This document shows positions 1-10,126 of a stretch of DNA of 64,000 nucleotides, in pieces (within the stretch, counting starts at the first letter, position 1; each line of letters starts with the position of its first letter). The DNA comes from Dermanyssus gallinae (lineage: Eukaryota; Arthropoda; Arachnida; Mesostigmata; Dermanyssidae), in assembly GCA_003439945.1 (NCBI GenBank), contig QVRM01005377.1, positions 543,501 to 607,500 on the forward strand. Reading direction: 5' to 3'. A model generated the notes under the pieces. That model was not told the DNA's origin. It saw only the letters and a list, made by a program, of their open reading frames with translations, and made no database searches. Both the position numbers and the translations under genes were made by a program.

Positions 1-1201
1 GGACAATTAGGAGTAGCGCGCACCACTAAAATACGTTAAGTATTTTAGGGGTGCACGTTATTTAGAAAGAGAATAAAAACAAAGTAGCAAACACTAAGGA
101 GTAAGCTTACATATCTCATAACAATATTCAATTCCAGAGAATCCAAATAAAGGGTCGACTAAATGATGTTACAAAAATGTATTTATGCGATAGCCTGAGG
201 TGTCATGATGCGTCAGCATGATCTAGCATAAATGAGAGGCATTTTGTTTAGATAAAGGTCAATGGTTTTAGTTGCTTTCAATACAGAACCCAATTTTTTT
301 TCTTCTTGACGTTCATAGAAGAAACGCAAATTGGGTAAAAGCACCGAATACATACGTGAACGAACTAACATCCGTAAGAAATGTACTACACTCAGATATT
401 AGACCATTCCAATTATTTAGATGTGTACGTTTTAGCTCTCGTTTTAGATGTCCATTAGAATGACTACGTGAACACGTACTGAAGCTACATCGCTTACAGA
501 AATCTGAAACATTTTAAATGGACCTTAAAACAACTGTAATGCTACTAGTAAGTAATAATATGTAACGTAGAGTTGTTAGTTAAAAAATGTAAAGGTGGCC
601 TGTTACGCTAAGTGAACTGGCAAATGTAAACTCACCAGGACGGTGACTACAACACAAGAGGCTTAAGAGCGACGATGAACGACAACGAACACGACGTACG
701 TCTGGCGCGTAGCGCAGCCGAGCAGCGAATGATCCTAGGCCAAGCTTCCTTGGTCTACGTATTCACTCAAGGGACGCTGTAGCGTTCGTATAGTAATAAT
801 GATGGTAAAGACGATGAATCTTCTCCGACATACAACATCTCAAATATCCCACCTGTTCTCTGCGCTGATTGGCGGTTTGAAATGCGCACTATCATAGGAT
901 GCGTTGGCTTCGGCGGTGACGCCGCCGTAGGTCAGGTACGTAAGTCTAATGATGATAATGATTCTGCCGATGTTATGGATGTGGCGCAACGTGCATTATT
1001 GTCGTTAGCATGTAGCTAGCTGCGCGATCTCATGTGAGGGGTTGTTTATGCCAGTATCGATGTTGTGGCTGTATGACGGTTCTATGGTCGTCGCGGTGCA
1101 CGCAGGATGATGTGCTTAGTGCCGTAGTATTTTATCTACTGATTAGTTACAGTTATCGACGGCATAGTAGTTGGCTGTTCTGTTGTTGTGTCGAACTTCG
1201 T

Positions 1202-1203
<2 letters not shown>
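1..1203. other. Non-coding flank 3' of the LINE (copy 1)
   Basis: No credible coding sequence is present. The stretch is almost identical to 10127-11330, with only a handful of substitutions. It contains a hairpin at 18-56 and ends at the TA tract that borders the 3' end of the minus-strand LINE. Whether it is element sequence downstream of the tract or old flanking DNA cannot be told from the window. Confidence 0.6.
18..56. repeat. Hairpin-forming inverted repeat (copy 1)
   Basis: Arms at 18-33 and 41-56 pair over about 14 of 16 positions around the 7-nt loop CGTTAAG; the core CTAAAATA/TATTTTAG is perfect. It is conserved unchanged at 10144-10182. It could mark an element end, but no partner terminus is seen. 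Confidence 0.6.

Positions 1204-1251
<48 letters not shown>
1204..1251. repeat. (TA)n microsatellite at LINE 3' end, copy 1
   Basis: A pure TA tract of about 48 bp lies some 75 nt beyond the ORF2 stop of the minus-strand LINE. The 3' UTR just before it contains an AATAAATAAA stretch on the minus strand. The equivalent tract in copy 2 is only about 24 bp, so it has changed length since the duplication. Confidence 0.9.
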
Positions 1252-1254
<3 letters not shown>

Positions 1255-1326
1255 TAGAATTTATTTATTTGTGTCTTTAAAAATACAATTGTCTTGTATG
1301 AACGTTTCAAATAAATTATACAAATA

Positions 1327-4300
1327 TTAAAAGTGGTTAAAGCTAACCTCCTGCGCGTCCGCACCTTGTCTGTGCCGAGTCGCATCTGATAGGCTATTCA
1401 ACGACGGTACCGCCGCACACGATGCCGCGTGGTACCTGGGGCATCTTTCACCACATCTTATACAGACACATGTATCTGCAGGTGCATGAAACCCCCCCCC
1501 CGTCCCGCATAAAACGTGATGAAAGCCATGAACAGCAAAGCGCGTGAGAACGTGTCGGTTCGTTCGTCCGGCCTGTTTCCATGTTTCAGAGGTAATCGCA
1601 CCCGTGCTATAGAAATCAGGATCGATCTCCGCCATTTTCCCCTCCCAAGAGCTGATAAATTGCGCGTAGGCCGGAGTGGAAGGGAGTTTGAATCTACGCT
1701 TTAGGTCCTCTATAAGCAACGGCGTGTCACATAGCAGATACACGTATCTGTTTAGCGATGTGCGATGCAGACCTAGAGCTCGCTTCAGGAATGCAGGCTT
1801 AATCCGCTCGAGTTTTTCGAGTTGCGCCGACGAGAGATAATCCCAGATGACCTGTATTCCGTAGGAGGCGACTGGCGCTACCGTCATGTTGAAGAAAGCT
1901 AGCGTCGTTTGTAGGGATAGTCTCGAAGGAGTTCGTATACTAACACTTGCAACCAGGGCTCGGCGCGCTCTGTCCGTAATGTGCTCCACGAAGGACCGAC
2001 CGTTTGTAGGGAGTATCACCCCTAGATATTTGAAGCTGTTTACATATTTCAGGGATGTCCTGTTTATATGCAGAGCATCAGAAGCCGCAAGACGACCGCC
2101 GCGTCGGAATTTCATGGCTTCTGTCTTGCCCATATTAATCAATAGGCCAGCCTCTTCCACATACCCCGACAGCCTTGCCAGCGCCTGCTGAACGTGAAAC
2201 CGACTTCTCCCAAAAATCACAAGATCATCGGCATATAGCAGAGTTTTCACGTGTCCCGACTGGTCTTGAACGCGTCGTGGCAAATCGCTCAGTAATAGGG
2301 AGAAGAGTAGCGGGCTTAGATTGTCACCTTGTGCTACACCCGTGGACTGGACAAACGGGTCTAGAAGCGCTACTCCGTCGTCTATGCTCACTGAATTTAC
2401 CTGCAGTATGGCCTTAATCAGCAGTAGCATGTTTTCAGGAACCCCGCACTGAGTAAGTTTGATTAAAATCTTGTCACGTGGCGCCATATCGAACGCAGAT
2501 TTAAAATCCACAAATACCGCATATAGTGCTTGTTTTGGCCTCCGGATCGCCTGATGCACCTCTTGAAGCAAGATCTCACACGCGGTCATGGTGGAGTGAC
2601 CTGCACGAAATCCATGCTGCTCAGGCGGGATACAGGAGCAAGCCTCCAGGTACCTTGTCAACCGCCGAGTGATGAGGAGAGCCAGTAGTTTGTAGCAGCA
2701 GCTCTTTTTCGCGATAGCCCGCCATGAGGATGCGTCATGAGGGCTGCCTTTGTTCTTCGGAATGATGCTAAGGAGAGCATTGCTCCAGCATGCTGGCAGA
2801 CGTCCATGTCGTAGGCAGGCGTTGAACAGACTCGTCCAACAAGGAAACATGTCGGCCGCATACTTCAGGTGTTCGTTGCGGATCAGGTCCGGCCCAGCCG
2901 CCTTGTTCGACTGAAGATATTCCAGCGCACGCAGAACCTCAAACACTGAAAACTCGGCGCCTAAAGCCTCACGCATGGCGGTCGTTTCCTCGTCCCTATA
3001 CACAGGCATAAAATGGGACCTCTCGAGGGATGGTATCCGTCGCCGCGTACATCCCTCTAAAGTGCTCTATTAGCACATCAGAGCTGATAGGGCATGCCGT
3101 CGGCCTGTCTCGCGTCAGCCATCTGTACGGCTCCTTCGATGCCCTTATTACTAACTTGTCCTCTTCTCTTGCAAGGTGCTGCTGACGGGTTGATTCGAGT
3201 ATTCGACGGTACCGGCTTCTTACAAGGATGAAAAGAGGTCTCAATGCTGGATGCCGTCGCGCCAGTTCGCGAGTCAGTTGTAATGCGGTGGAGGCCATCT
3301 TACATGTCGCATTAAACCACGGGCGCTGGCGTCGCGGCCTCACCTCTGCCACTGACGATTTCAGGACGTCGGTTAAAGTGCAGGCGTAAGAATCGATATC
3401 TGGATCGCGAGAAACAGGAAACAAGGCTGCCAGCTTGGGGCCTAATTTGGTCGGGTCCAGCGCCTTAGGAAGAGCAACGTTTCTTCCGGGTGGAGCTGCC
3501 TCTCGCGTGAGAAGCAACTCGATTCCCACTGGAACGTGCCATCTTAGAGAGCTGCCTTCGCATAGTGCATTATTCTTGCCAATGTAAAGAGATCTTTCCG
3601 GTTGGACATTTGTAGCAAATATGTCGATTACCGACCGCCCCATGAAACCTTCGAACGTGGAGATGCTGCTATCGGAGAGTAGACGACATCCGAAGTCCCC
3701 GAGCAGCGCGAGCAGAGTGCGTGTACGTAGTTCATCCGGCTTGTCGATGCGTGTGTTTAGATCACCGGCCAGGATGAGTGGAGTGGACAGAGAAGGAAGG
3801 GCATGCATTGCGCGAGTGATCTTGTCAATCAGAACCGTCGTATTCTCACAGGGTGAGGGACGAACATAAGCGGCTATGATACTACATCTGCTGCCGTTCA
3901 GTACCAACAAATCGTCCTCTGCAAGTACTACTTTGACATCCCCAAGCTTCTGGTTGTACAGCACCGATACCCCGCCGCTCGGTCGACCTCGCCCTGAGGG
4001 AGGCCGAGCCAAGCAGTGGAATGCGTAGAAACCCGGTAATTCAAATTGCTTTGTTTCCCAGGTCTCCGTAAGAACGACGGCATCAATGCCTGAAAGTGCA
4101 GATTGTGGCAGTAAAGATAGTGCCCGCGAAGCGCCTTCTACATTCCATTGCACGATGGTTATCTTGTCAAGCAACTCTCCGCGGTCTGCGCCAATTCTCA
4201 GTCGAACCGACGGCCCTGGGTCCAACCTCTGCTCTGTGGACGACCGTGAGTTCTGCTGGAGTGCGGATCGTTGTGCTGCGAAGTCCGTTGCGACTGCACG

Positions 4301-4357
4301 TTCGCGAGTACTTGCTTCAGTACTGCTTCCAGAGACGAGAGTGTAGCTGGAAACCAT
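1327..4357 (-). pseudogene. LINE ORF2 (endonuclease-RT), frameshifted, copy 1
   Basis: Two reading frames together cover ORF2. The first (4357-2996) carries the apurinic-type endonuclease: QWNVEG, a TETW motif, GDLNTRID and SVIDIFAT. The second (3009-1327) carries the reverse transcriptase: VDFKSAFD, VAQGDNLSPLLF, YADD, and a C-terminal knuckle CIRCGERCPRYHAASC (C-x2-C-x7-H-x3-C). Compared with copy 2 there is one extra T near 2997 that breaks the frame between the two domains. The ten-C run at 1492-1501 keeps the zinc-knuckle tail in frame, unlike copy 2. ORF2 proteins nick target DNA and reverse-transcribe element RNA at the nick; this copy should not make the fused enzyme. Confidence 0.88.
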
Positions 4358-5646
4358 TCCTTCTGACCGGATGAAGTTCTGTCGACGGGACGCGGTTTGT
4401 GATGAGTGGCCCGAGCACGGGTTGAAGAGCGGCGGCGAGGCGTAGGTGGCGGTTTCGCGAGAGACGCACTGGGAGGGTGGGCCGCTTTGTCCGGGTGCTG
4501 TTGCGCCTGTAGCCCGCTGGTCCTCGGAGGTCTCTTGAATGTTGCATTCTCCGGTTCGGACGTCAGTACCTTTTTCAGTTTCAGCGGCTTTACTCCTAAA
4601 AAAGCTTTTATCCTTCGTGCCAGGATTGCCGCGATTTTCATGGAAACGTCTCCCTTGTAGGAGTACCGACCGCTTTCAACAACTTGTCGTTGTATCACAG
4701 TCAACGGCAGTGCAAAAAAGGGTGTATCTTCCTCAGCCGCCTTTGAAGAGATAGCATCATTCCCGGCCTTGCATTCTGCCGAGAAAAGCGGGACGGACAG
4801 CACATGAAGTTCTGACTCGGGTCTACTCGCTTTCAGCTTCGCGCCAAAACTTTCCACCGTCTCAATGTAGGTGTCTTTCTCGAACTCCATGCACTCATGA
4901 TAGCCGGCCTGAATAAAGACGGCCACCGGACCTTCCGTCCTGCTGATATATTTCTCAGCTTCTTCAACGATGCTCTTTGCGTCCATTCCTTTTGCTGAGC
5001 GGACTGCTATAGACGTCTTTTTGGGAAACAGTTCCCTTAGCGCTGGTCGCAATGACTCCACTACACTGTCACCAACTACCAATACCGTTTTCATTGGAGG
5101 GCGCTGGATTTTGGCTCTGGCAGCTTTAACAGAGCCACCTGTCATCTCTACGTCCGTTCCTGTTGTCCCGGTAGCCTCGCGTCTCTGATCTAATTTGGCC
5201 ACCTCTGCCTCGAGCGCTAGTACGCGGTGGAAGAGAAACGACACACATCCCATAGCCTCCGTGTCGAGTGAACAGGCGTCCAAACATTTCATGAAGCGCT
5301 CTATCGTCCAATCAGCCGTTGGGACACTGCACACTCTGCACCGCCAGATGGCCGCGGGACCAGCTGACGGGTCTGCTTCCTCACTGACCCGGCAAGCTGT
5401 GCGGAACACTCTTCTGCACTTGGAGCAGCAAAGGATGAGACCACCTTGAATCTCCTCATCGCACCTCGAGCAGGTTCTAGTATCACACAATCGACTGTCT
5501 TTTGCGCGCGGATGTTGTGTTGGAGACGTTGTGCGTTTGCGATTAGTAGTAGCTAACGCAATTCCCGAGCTGCCGGCCAGCTGGGATTGTTTTTGTTGAT
5601 TTTGTGCATCGCAAGATTCCTCACCAACCATCCCGTCGTTTATCAT
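4198..5646 (-). CDS. LINE ORF1 protein: PHD finger plus SGNH-hydrolase-like domain (copy 1)
   Basis: An open frame of 482 aa. Residues 59-106 fit a PHD finger (C-x2-C at 59/62, C-x2-C at 74/77, C-x2-C at 103/106, with C85), but position 82, the zinc-binding His in copy 2, is Arg here. Residues 187-350 resemble an SGNH/GDSL-type esterase: VLVVGDSVV contains a block-I-like GDS at 192-194. A block-V D-x2-H is not visible, since the expected place reads YSYKGDVSMK. The C-terminus is basic and Ser/Pro-rich. ORF1 proteins of non-LTR elements bind RNA in the RNP, and CR1-type ORF1 proteins are known to carry esterase domains. The role here is inferred. It overlaps the ORF2 start by 160 nt in another frame. 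Confidence 0.8.
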   Translation of the reverse strand: MINDGMVGEESCDAQNQQKQSQLAGSSGIALATTNRKRTTSPTQHPRAKDSRLCDTRTCSRCDEEIQGGLILCCSKCRRVFRTACRVSEEADPSAGPAAIWRCRVCSVPTADWTIERFMKCLDACSLDTEAMGCVSFLFHRVLALEAEVAKLDQRREATGTTGTDVEMTGGSVKAARAKIQRPPMKTVLVVGDSVVESLRPALRELFPKKTSIAVRSAKGMDAKSIVEEAEKYISRTEGPVAVFIQAGYHECMEFEKDTYIETVESFGAKLKASRPESELHVLSVPLFSAECKAGNDAISSKAAEEDTPFFALPLTVIQRQVVESGRYSYKGDVSMKIAAILARRIKAFLGVKPLKLKKVLTSEPENATFKRPPRTSGLQAQQHPDKAAHPPSASLAKPPPTPRRRSSTRARATHHKPRPVDRTSSGQKEWFPATLSSLEAVLKQVLANVQSQRTSQHNDPHSSRTHGRPQSRGWTQGRRFD

Positions 5647-5974
5647 TTTTCGAACCGGTCCGACCAGCTACAAGGTAGAAGAAACTCTAAAACGACGGAA
5701 AACTGTCAATGATGAGACTGTCAACACTGACACTTGAAGAAGTCGTGCGTAAGTGCACTCAGATCTCCTCACCATACATTCAGAACGGGTGATCCGAGCG
5801 GCGCCGGCGCGCAGAAATACCGAAAGACATCCGTATCAGGCGATGCGCGGGGTCGAGACGAGACGAACGACACCTAGCAAGCTCCTAACTAACACCGTTG
5901 GCATGCGCCCACTGAGTGAGTTTCGGGAGCACGCTAAAACACGACCGCACAGTTCGAACGTTCGGAACAACTTA

Positions 5975-5990
5975 ATATATATATATATAT
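5975..5990. repeat. (AT)8 at LINE 5' end, copy 1
   Basis: A short AT run at the presumed 5' border of the minus-strand LINE. Shortly beyond it (from about 6070) divergence from copy 2 rises sharply. Confidence 0.7.
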
Positions 5991-6049
5991 GAGTTTTATT
6001 TATCTTTTGTTGTGGAATAACTTTTGAATCAGATACGCTTGCTGTGCAG

Positions 6050-7010
6050 CCATGCTGCGGGCTTACAAGTTACCTCTATTAAAAAAAATACAGGAATGGG
6101 TCAATATAATTAAAGAAATATACGATAAGAGTTACATCTTTGCAAGGATCGGATCAAGAACGGAATTTGGCAAGGATGCCCTTCCTCGGAGGAAGGAAAT
6201 TGAATATAAAAACGTCTACAGATACTTAGAAGTTATGATAGAACACGCCAGATATTTTTAATGCTGGGCATGCAATAAAAAACGACCTAGAAGTACTGTA
6301 ACTAAAAAGATTGTAAGAGAGAAGGATTTGTCTAGCTGCAATATACTCATGGTGACTAAAGACCTCTGGAAAAGCATGTTTGTGCCAACAGTGACATCTT
6401 TTAACGCTATTGTGGGTTTAGACGCTAGAATAGTAAACAGTCTTGACACAATACAGTGGGCAGTCGAGTGGCATGCAATATAATGTAGTCGCTTTAGCGC
6501 AGCACAGTTTTTCAAAGGTGAGTGCGAGATCTCCAGCTTCTGGGCAAGGTAAGCTCAAGCAATATATCGTATTTAAGTCGTCTGAAACATATAGCTGCAG
6601 ATAGCGAAGATTAAACCTGGGCAGCCAAATTGCTCACAGCAAAACTGACTGAGAGAAGTATAACCAAGTGAAAAATACGATTAACGTTTCTTGAACGCGA
6701 ATTTGAGTGCAATACGATGGCCGTTAAAGAACACGAAGTGATGGTAACTAAGCAGACAACCAAGGATGTGAACAAGAAAGTTGACGAAATAGCCAAGGAA
6801 ATTTGTAGTGCGGCTATGAAAGGAAAGACATCTTCGCAATTAGGCAATAGGCAACAAAATTGAAATACGCCTGAAAATATATTGTCTGCCGTTTTCGACG
6901 GGATACCAATTGTTTAATTGTTTTTCACATACACCAGGTTCAATTACATTAAAACCTTTTGCAGTGCTGGTCCTTAGTTTTCTGATAGGAGTGGTATTAT
7001 TGACGCACAC
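6050..7010 (+). pseudogene. Decayed LINE reverse-transcriptase remnant, copy 1
   Basis: Several frames recall the palm-to-C-terminal part of a LINE reverse transcriptase. They read roughly QEWVNIIKEIYDKSYIFARI, then the strand before a YLGV-like motif (VYRYLEVMIE), then VPTVTSFNAIVGLDA and a following DTIQ-A segment. Stops and frameshifts are frequent. Compared with 16140-17340 about 240 bp is deleted just after 6190, including the catalytic-motif region. Similarity to RT families that end in a GLDA/IQRAV-like segment is from memory and not aligned, so the clade is undecided. It is clearly older than the adjacent PHD-LINE. Confidence 0.6.
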
Positions 7011-7398
7011 ATTACTCTTCACAACCCACAGGAAACCTCGTTGTACCTCCTGTCACCCCTCCCATCACCAGGTCATATAAATGCAACTAATTTTCTTCAC
7101 AATTATTGAGGAGGGGGATCTTTAGTTTTAGCGTAGTCTTTCTTACAACTATCAACTCAGAACTTAGTTCGAATGCGTCAGAAATGTCGTTTGCTTGAAC
7201 TAACCTTAGCATATATAAATATATATAGTATTAAAGAAAGAAGTCTGTAGTTTTATAATAACAAACATCGTTTATTAAAGGGTAATATAGATACATGTAT
7301 GCACGGTTTTGCTGAGCATGCATTTTAAAGTTTGGCAACTTCGTTTATTTTGTTGGCAGTATACAAACAGTGATTTATATTTATAGCAAAGTCTTAGA
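7011..7398. other. Non-coding spacer
   Basis: AT-rich sequence with no credible coding. Its counterpart in copy 2 is 17345-17852, which contains about 110 extra bases near 17370-17490. Confidence 0.5.
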
Positions 7399-7997
7399 AC
7401 GCTTGAACTTGATTGGCAAGACAAGCGTTTGAACTTGATTGGCAAGACGAACGCTTGAACTTGATTGGCAAGACAAGTGTTTGAACTTGATTGTCAAGAC
7501 GAACGCTTGAACTTGATTGGCAAGACAAGCGTTTGAACTTGATTGGCAAGACGAACGCTTGAACTTGATTGGCAAGATAAGCGTTTGAACTTGATTGGCA
7601 AGACGAACGCTTGAACTTGATTGGCAAGACAAGCGTTTGAACTTGATTGGCAAGACGAACGCTTGAACTTGATTGGCAAGACGAACGCTTGAACTTGATT
7701 GGCAAGACAAGCGTTTGAACTTGATTGGCAAGACGAACGCTTGAACTTGATTGGCAAGACAAGCGTTTGAACTTGATTGGCAAGACGAACGCTTGAACTT
7801 GATTGGCAAGACGAACGCTTGAACTTGATTGGCAAGACAAGCGTTTGAACTTGATTGTCAAGACGAACGCTTGAACTTGATTGGCAAGACAAGCGTTTGA
7901 ACTTGATTGGCAAGACGAACGCTTGAACTTGATTGGCAAGACGAACGCTTGAACTTGATTGGCAAGACAAGCGTTTGAACTTGATCGGCAAGGCGAA
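7399..7997. repeat. 26-bp minisatellite, about 23 units (copy 1)
   Basis: The unit core is TTGAACTTGATTGGCAAGAC, preceded by GAACGC (type A) or AAGCGT (type B). The order is (AB)x5 first, then AAB AB blocks, which makes a 130-bp higher-order unit (A A B A B) repeated about 2.6 times at the right side. The array has no stop codon in any minus-strand frame, so it creates three overlapping long ORFs; these are artefacts of the repeat. The copy 2 array has about half as many units. Confidence 0.95.
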
Positions 7998-8956
7998 TCC
8001 TTCTCCTTGATAATTTCGAGCAGCAGCGCACTATTACACGCTCTGTCAGGCTGGAGTCAACTTCCATGTTGGAGAGACGCTGGGTGACTGTTTCCGGCGA
8101 AATTTGCTGGAATAAGACGACAAAACATCTGCTGTCATACGTGACCTATTACGTTACGATTAACGAAAACGATAGTAGGGGTATTATTGTGTGTACTCAG
8201 GTTTGCTAACTGCATCAGGTACCTATACTTGCCTTTGTATACGGCATAAACGATCTTAATAAAATGCCTAACAAATAATTGCAATTCTAATAGAACGTAC
8301 CCTTTCCTCCAAAGCGTCAGGTTCATTGCATTCACGTGCGTACAAGGCTTCATTCCATATTTATGACGTCCCTGACAATTAAACAACAACAGGCGAACAC
8401 AAACCATTGCTTAGTAAAGAATGAACAGACACTGCTATGTCCAGTGGGCAAATTAAAAGTAGGGTAAAGGCAGCATACACACAGAAGTAGCGAACAGCAC
8501 TTATGCAACTAATTTAAAGGAAGTTTACAGGAATATGCAATCGTGAAGAGGTGGAGTAGCATGGTTATACGATAATACAAGAGACAGCGAACTGTTAACG
8601 GATGCGAGAGCAGGTATGTTGTAGTGAAACTGCTGCGAGGAATTAGAAACAACGGTATATCCGATATGCGGCAAGAGGGAGGAAATGGTATCATCTGGTT
8701 AGGGAATGCAAACGATTGGGAGAGACTAGGCATCTAGAATTAGGGGAGGCGCTAGGATTACGCAAGGATGGAGAAAACGCACAGATCGAGACTACGAAGC
8801 AGCGACTATCCCGTAACACATAAGGGAAAAACCGGGGGAGTATATTATAGATAATTAATTGCTGCAGCGTTATTGCGGCCCTGGTATAAAACGGTGATAT
8901 GTGTACACACACTTATCAAGTAAATAAGCCAATAAATATATTGGAAACTATAAAAT

Positions 8957-8958
<2 letters not shown>
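7998..8958. other. Non-coding spacer
   Basis: Unique-looking sequence shared with 18153-19130 at roughly 95% identity. A 72-codon minus-strand frame ending at 8135 is open in both copies, but it differs by many amino-acid changes and resembles nothing I recognise, so I do not call it a gene. Confidence 0.5.

Positions 8959-8996
<38 letters not shown>
8959..8996. repeat. (TA)n microsatellite
   Basis: A pure TA tract of about 38 bp. The matching tract in copy 2 (about 19129-19141) is only about a third as long. Confidence 0.9.
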
Positions 8997-8999
<3 letters not shown>

Positions 9000-9154
9000 C
9001 GGATAATATAGATCTGGCCAGCATATATATAATTATTGACTCTACCAGACATTTCCTGTCTGTTCAGGATGACACAGCAACTCTAGATGGTGCCTAGTCC
9101 CTACGACAGTGGCGCAGTCAGAGAGCGTGTATATGTCAGTCGAATCACCAAGAG

Positions 9155-9255
<101 letters not shown>

Positions 9256-9535
9256 CGTCAACAGGAGCTAGCAGTGACTAATGTGGGGCTCGGTAACCCT
9301 ACTAAAATATATCTTCCCCACCCCCTAGAATTGTTTGGCAGTACTTCGACAAAAAACTCCCCACCTGAGTTTGCCCTCATTATAAATCACGCGAATAACT
9401 ATGATTTTCTTTAAGTCATGGAAACCCCAATTTTTTCGTTGAATTAATTGAGAAACAACAGAAGCTACCTTTGATAAGCTGCCTTGTAAGAGAATGGCCC
9501 TGAACATCCTAAGAATCCTACATGCAACTACCTGA

Positions 9536-10020
9536 AAACAGCGCCAACAGTCTTGTGTGGAATACAGGTCGTTTGGCCTTACCTAACTCAGAATAATATC
9601 AGACCCACTAAGCGCATTCAAGTTAACTTTTTACAGAAAGTGTTGGTGTTGCGTCGTATTAGCTCTAATCGGCTAAAGTATTTGTGAGCTTCTACGCCCC
9701 TTCTTCTAGCGGACCTTTGGTGAACATACCTCGAAGATAGATACGCCCAATGAATATCTCTTTAAATGGTATATAAAACCTGGCTGAAATAGACGTGCGA
9801 CACGACTTTACAAGGCACAGGCAATAAGGCCAAACGCCCACACTAGAGAAAGCATACCTGATAACCGCCGCAGTTCATGGCTTTCATACGAAATTAAGCA
9901 GGCGTGAAAAGTGTGCGAAGTGTCCCCCTGAGTACAAGTGTGAACGCCGTGGAACAGTATTAACCTGTAACCAATGTATGAACCAATCAATGATATGTGC
10001 ATCTGACAACTAGTTATGTT
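9536..10020 (+). pseudogene. 5'-truncated PHD-LINE relative (ORF2 C-terminus)
   Basis: Read on the plus strand with a few stops and frame changes, this matches the last 160 or so residues of the PHD-LINE ORF2. CGIQVVWPYL matches YGIQVIWDYL, and a following FLQKVLVLRR-SSNRLKYL segment and STPLLLADL match the same region. AAVHGFH matches FAVHGFH, followed by a Cys-rich end. It begins exactly where copy 1 of the 10-kb unit stops matching copy 2 and ends before an AT-rich stretch (10020-10075). Insertion by truncated reverse transcription is the simplest reading. It is a diverged subfamily, not a copy of the adjacent LINE. Confidence 0.7.
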
Positions 10021-10126
10021 AAATAAATTATTATATAAATATTATATATTACATATTATACTTATAAATATTAGTTTTACGCATGCAGTTAATAGCAGTT
10101 GTTATATAAAGGCAAACACACAGCAT
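10021..10126. other. AT-rich junction before duplication copy 2
   Basis: Irregular TA-rich DNA follows the truncated LINE 3' end. Copy 2 of the 10-kb unit starts at 10127. No coding signal. Confidence 0.6.

Larger units (their letters stand above)
1252..5974 (-). mobile_element. PHD-LINE copy 1: two-ORF non-LTR retrotransposon
   Basis: The element reads on the minus strand: 5' UTR (about 5974-5647), ORF1 with PHD finger and SGNH-like domain (5646-4198), ORF2 with endonuclease and reverse transcriptase (4357-1327), a short 3' UTR, then (TA)n. Both borders are drawn at TA tracts (1204-1251 and 5975-5990), which is inference; no target-site duplication outside them was identified. The body differs from copy 2 by well under 1%. 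Copy 1 carries an ORF2 frameshift and loses a zinc-binding His in ORF1, so it is unlikely to be autonomous. The clade is probably within the APE-encoding jockey/CR1/R1 group; I cannot place it more exactly. Confidence 0.85.

Noticed and set aside
1516..2417. Plus-strand ORFs opposite PHD-LINE ORF2 (and equivalents at 11618-12519, 13722, 14187)
   Set aside because: They are antisense shadows of the LINE coding frames.
7399..7997. CRISPR-like array
   Set aside because: The units are contiguous with no unique spacers, and the context is eukaryotic.
7381..8067. Four overlapping minus-strand ORFs of 69-181 codons
   Set aside because: They are translations of the 26-bp minisatellite in different frames, not genes.
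8135..8407. Minus-strand 72-codon frame open in both duplication copies
   Set aside because: Amino-acid changes are as frequent as in the surrounding non-coding DNA and no family is recognised.
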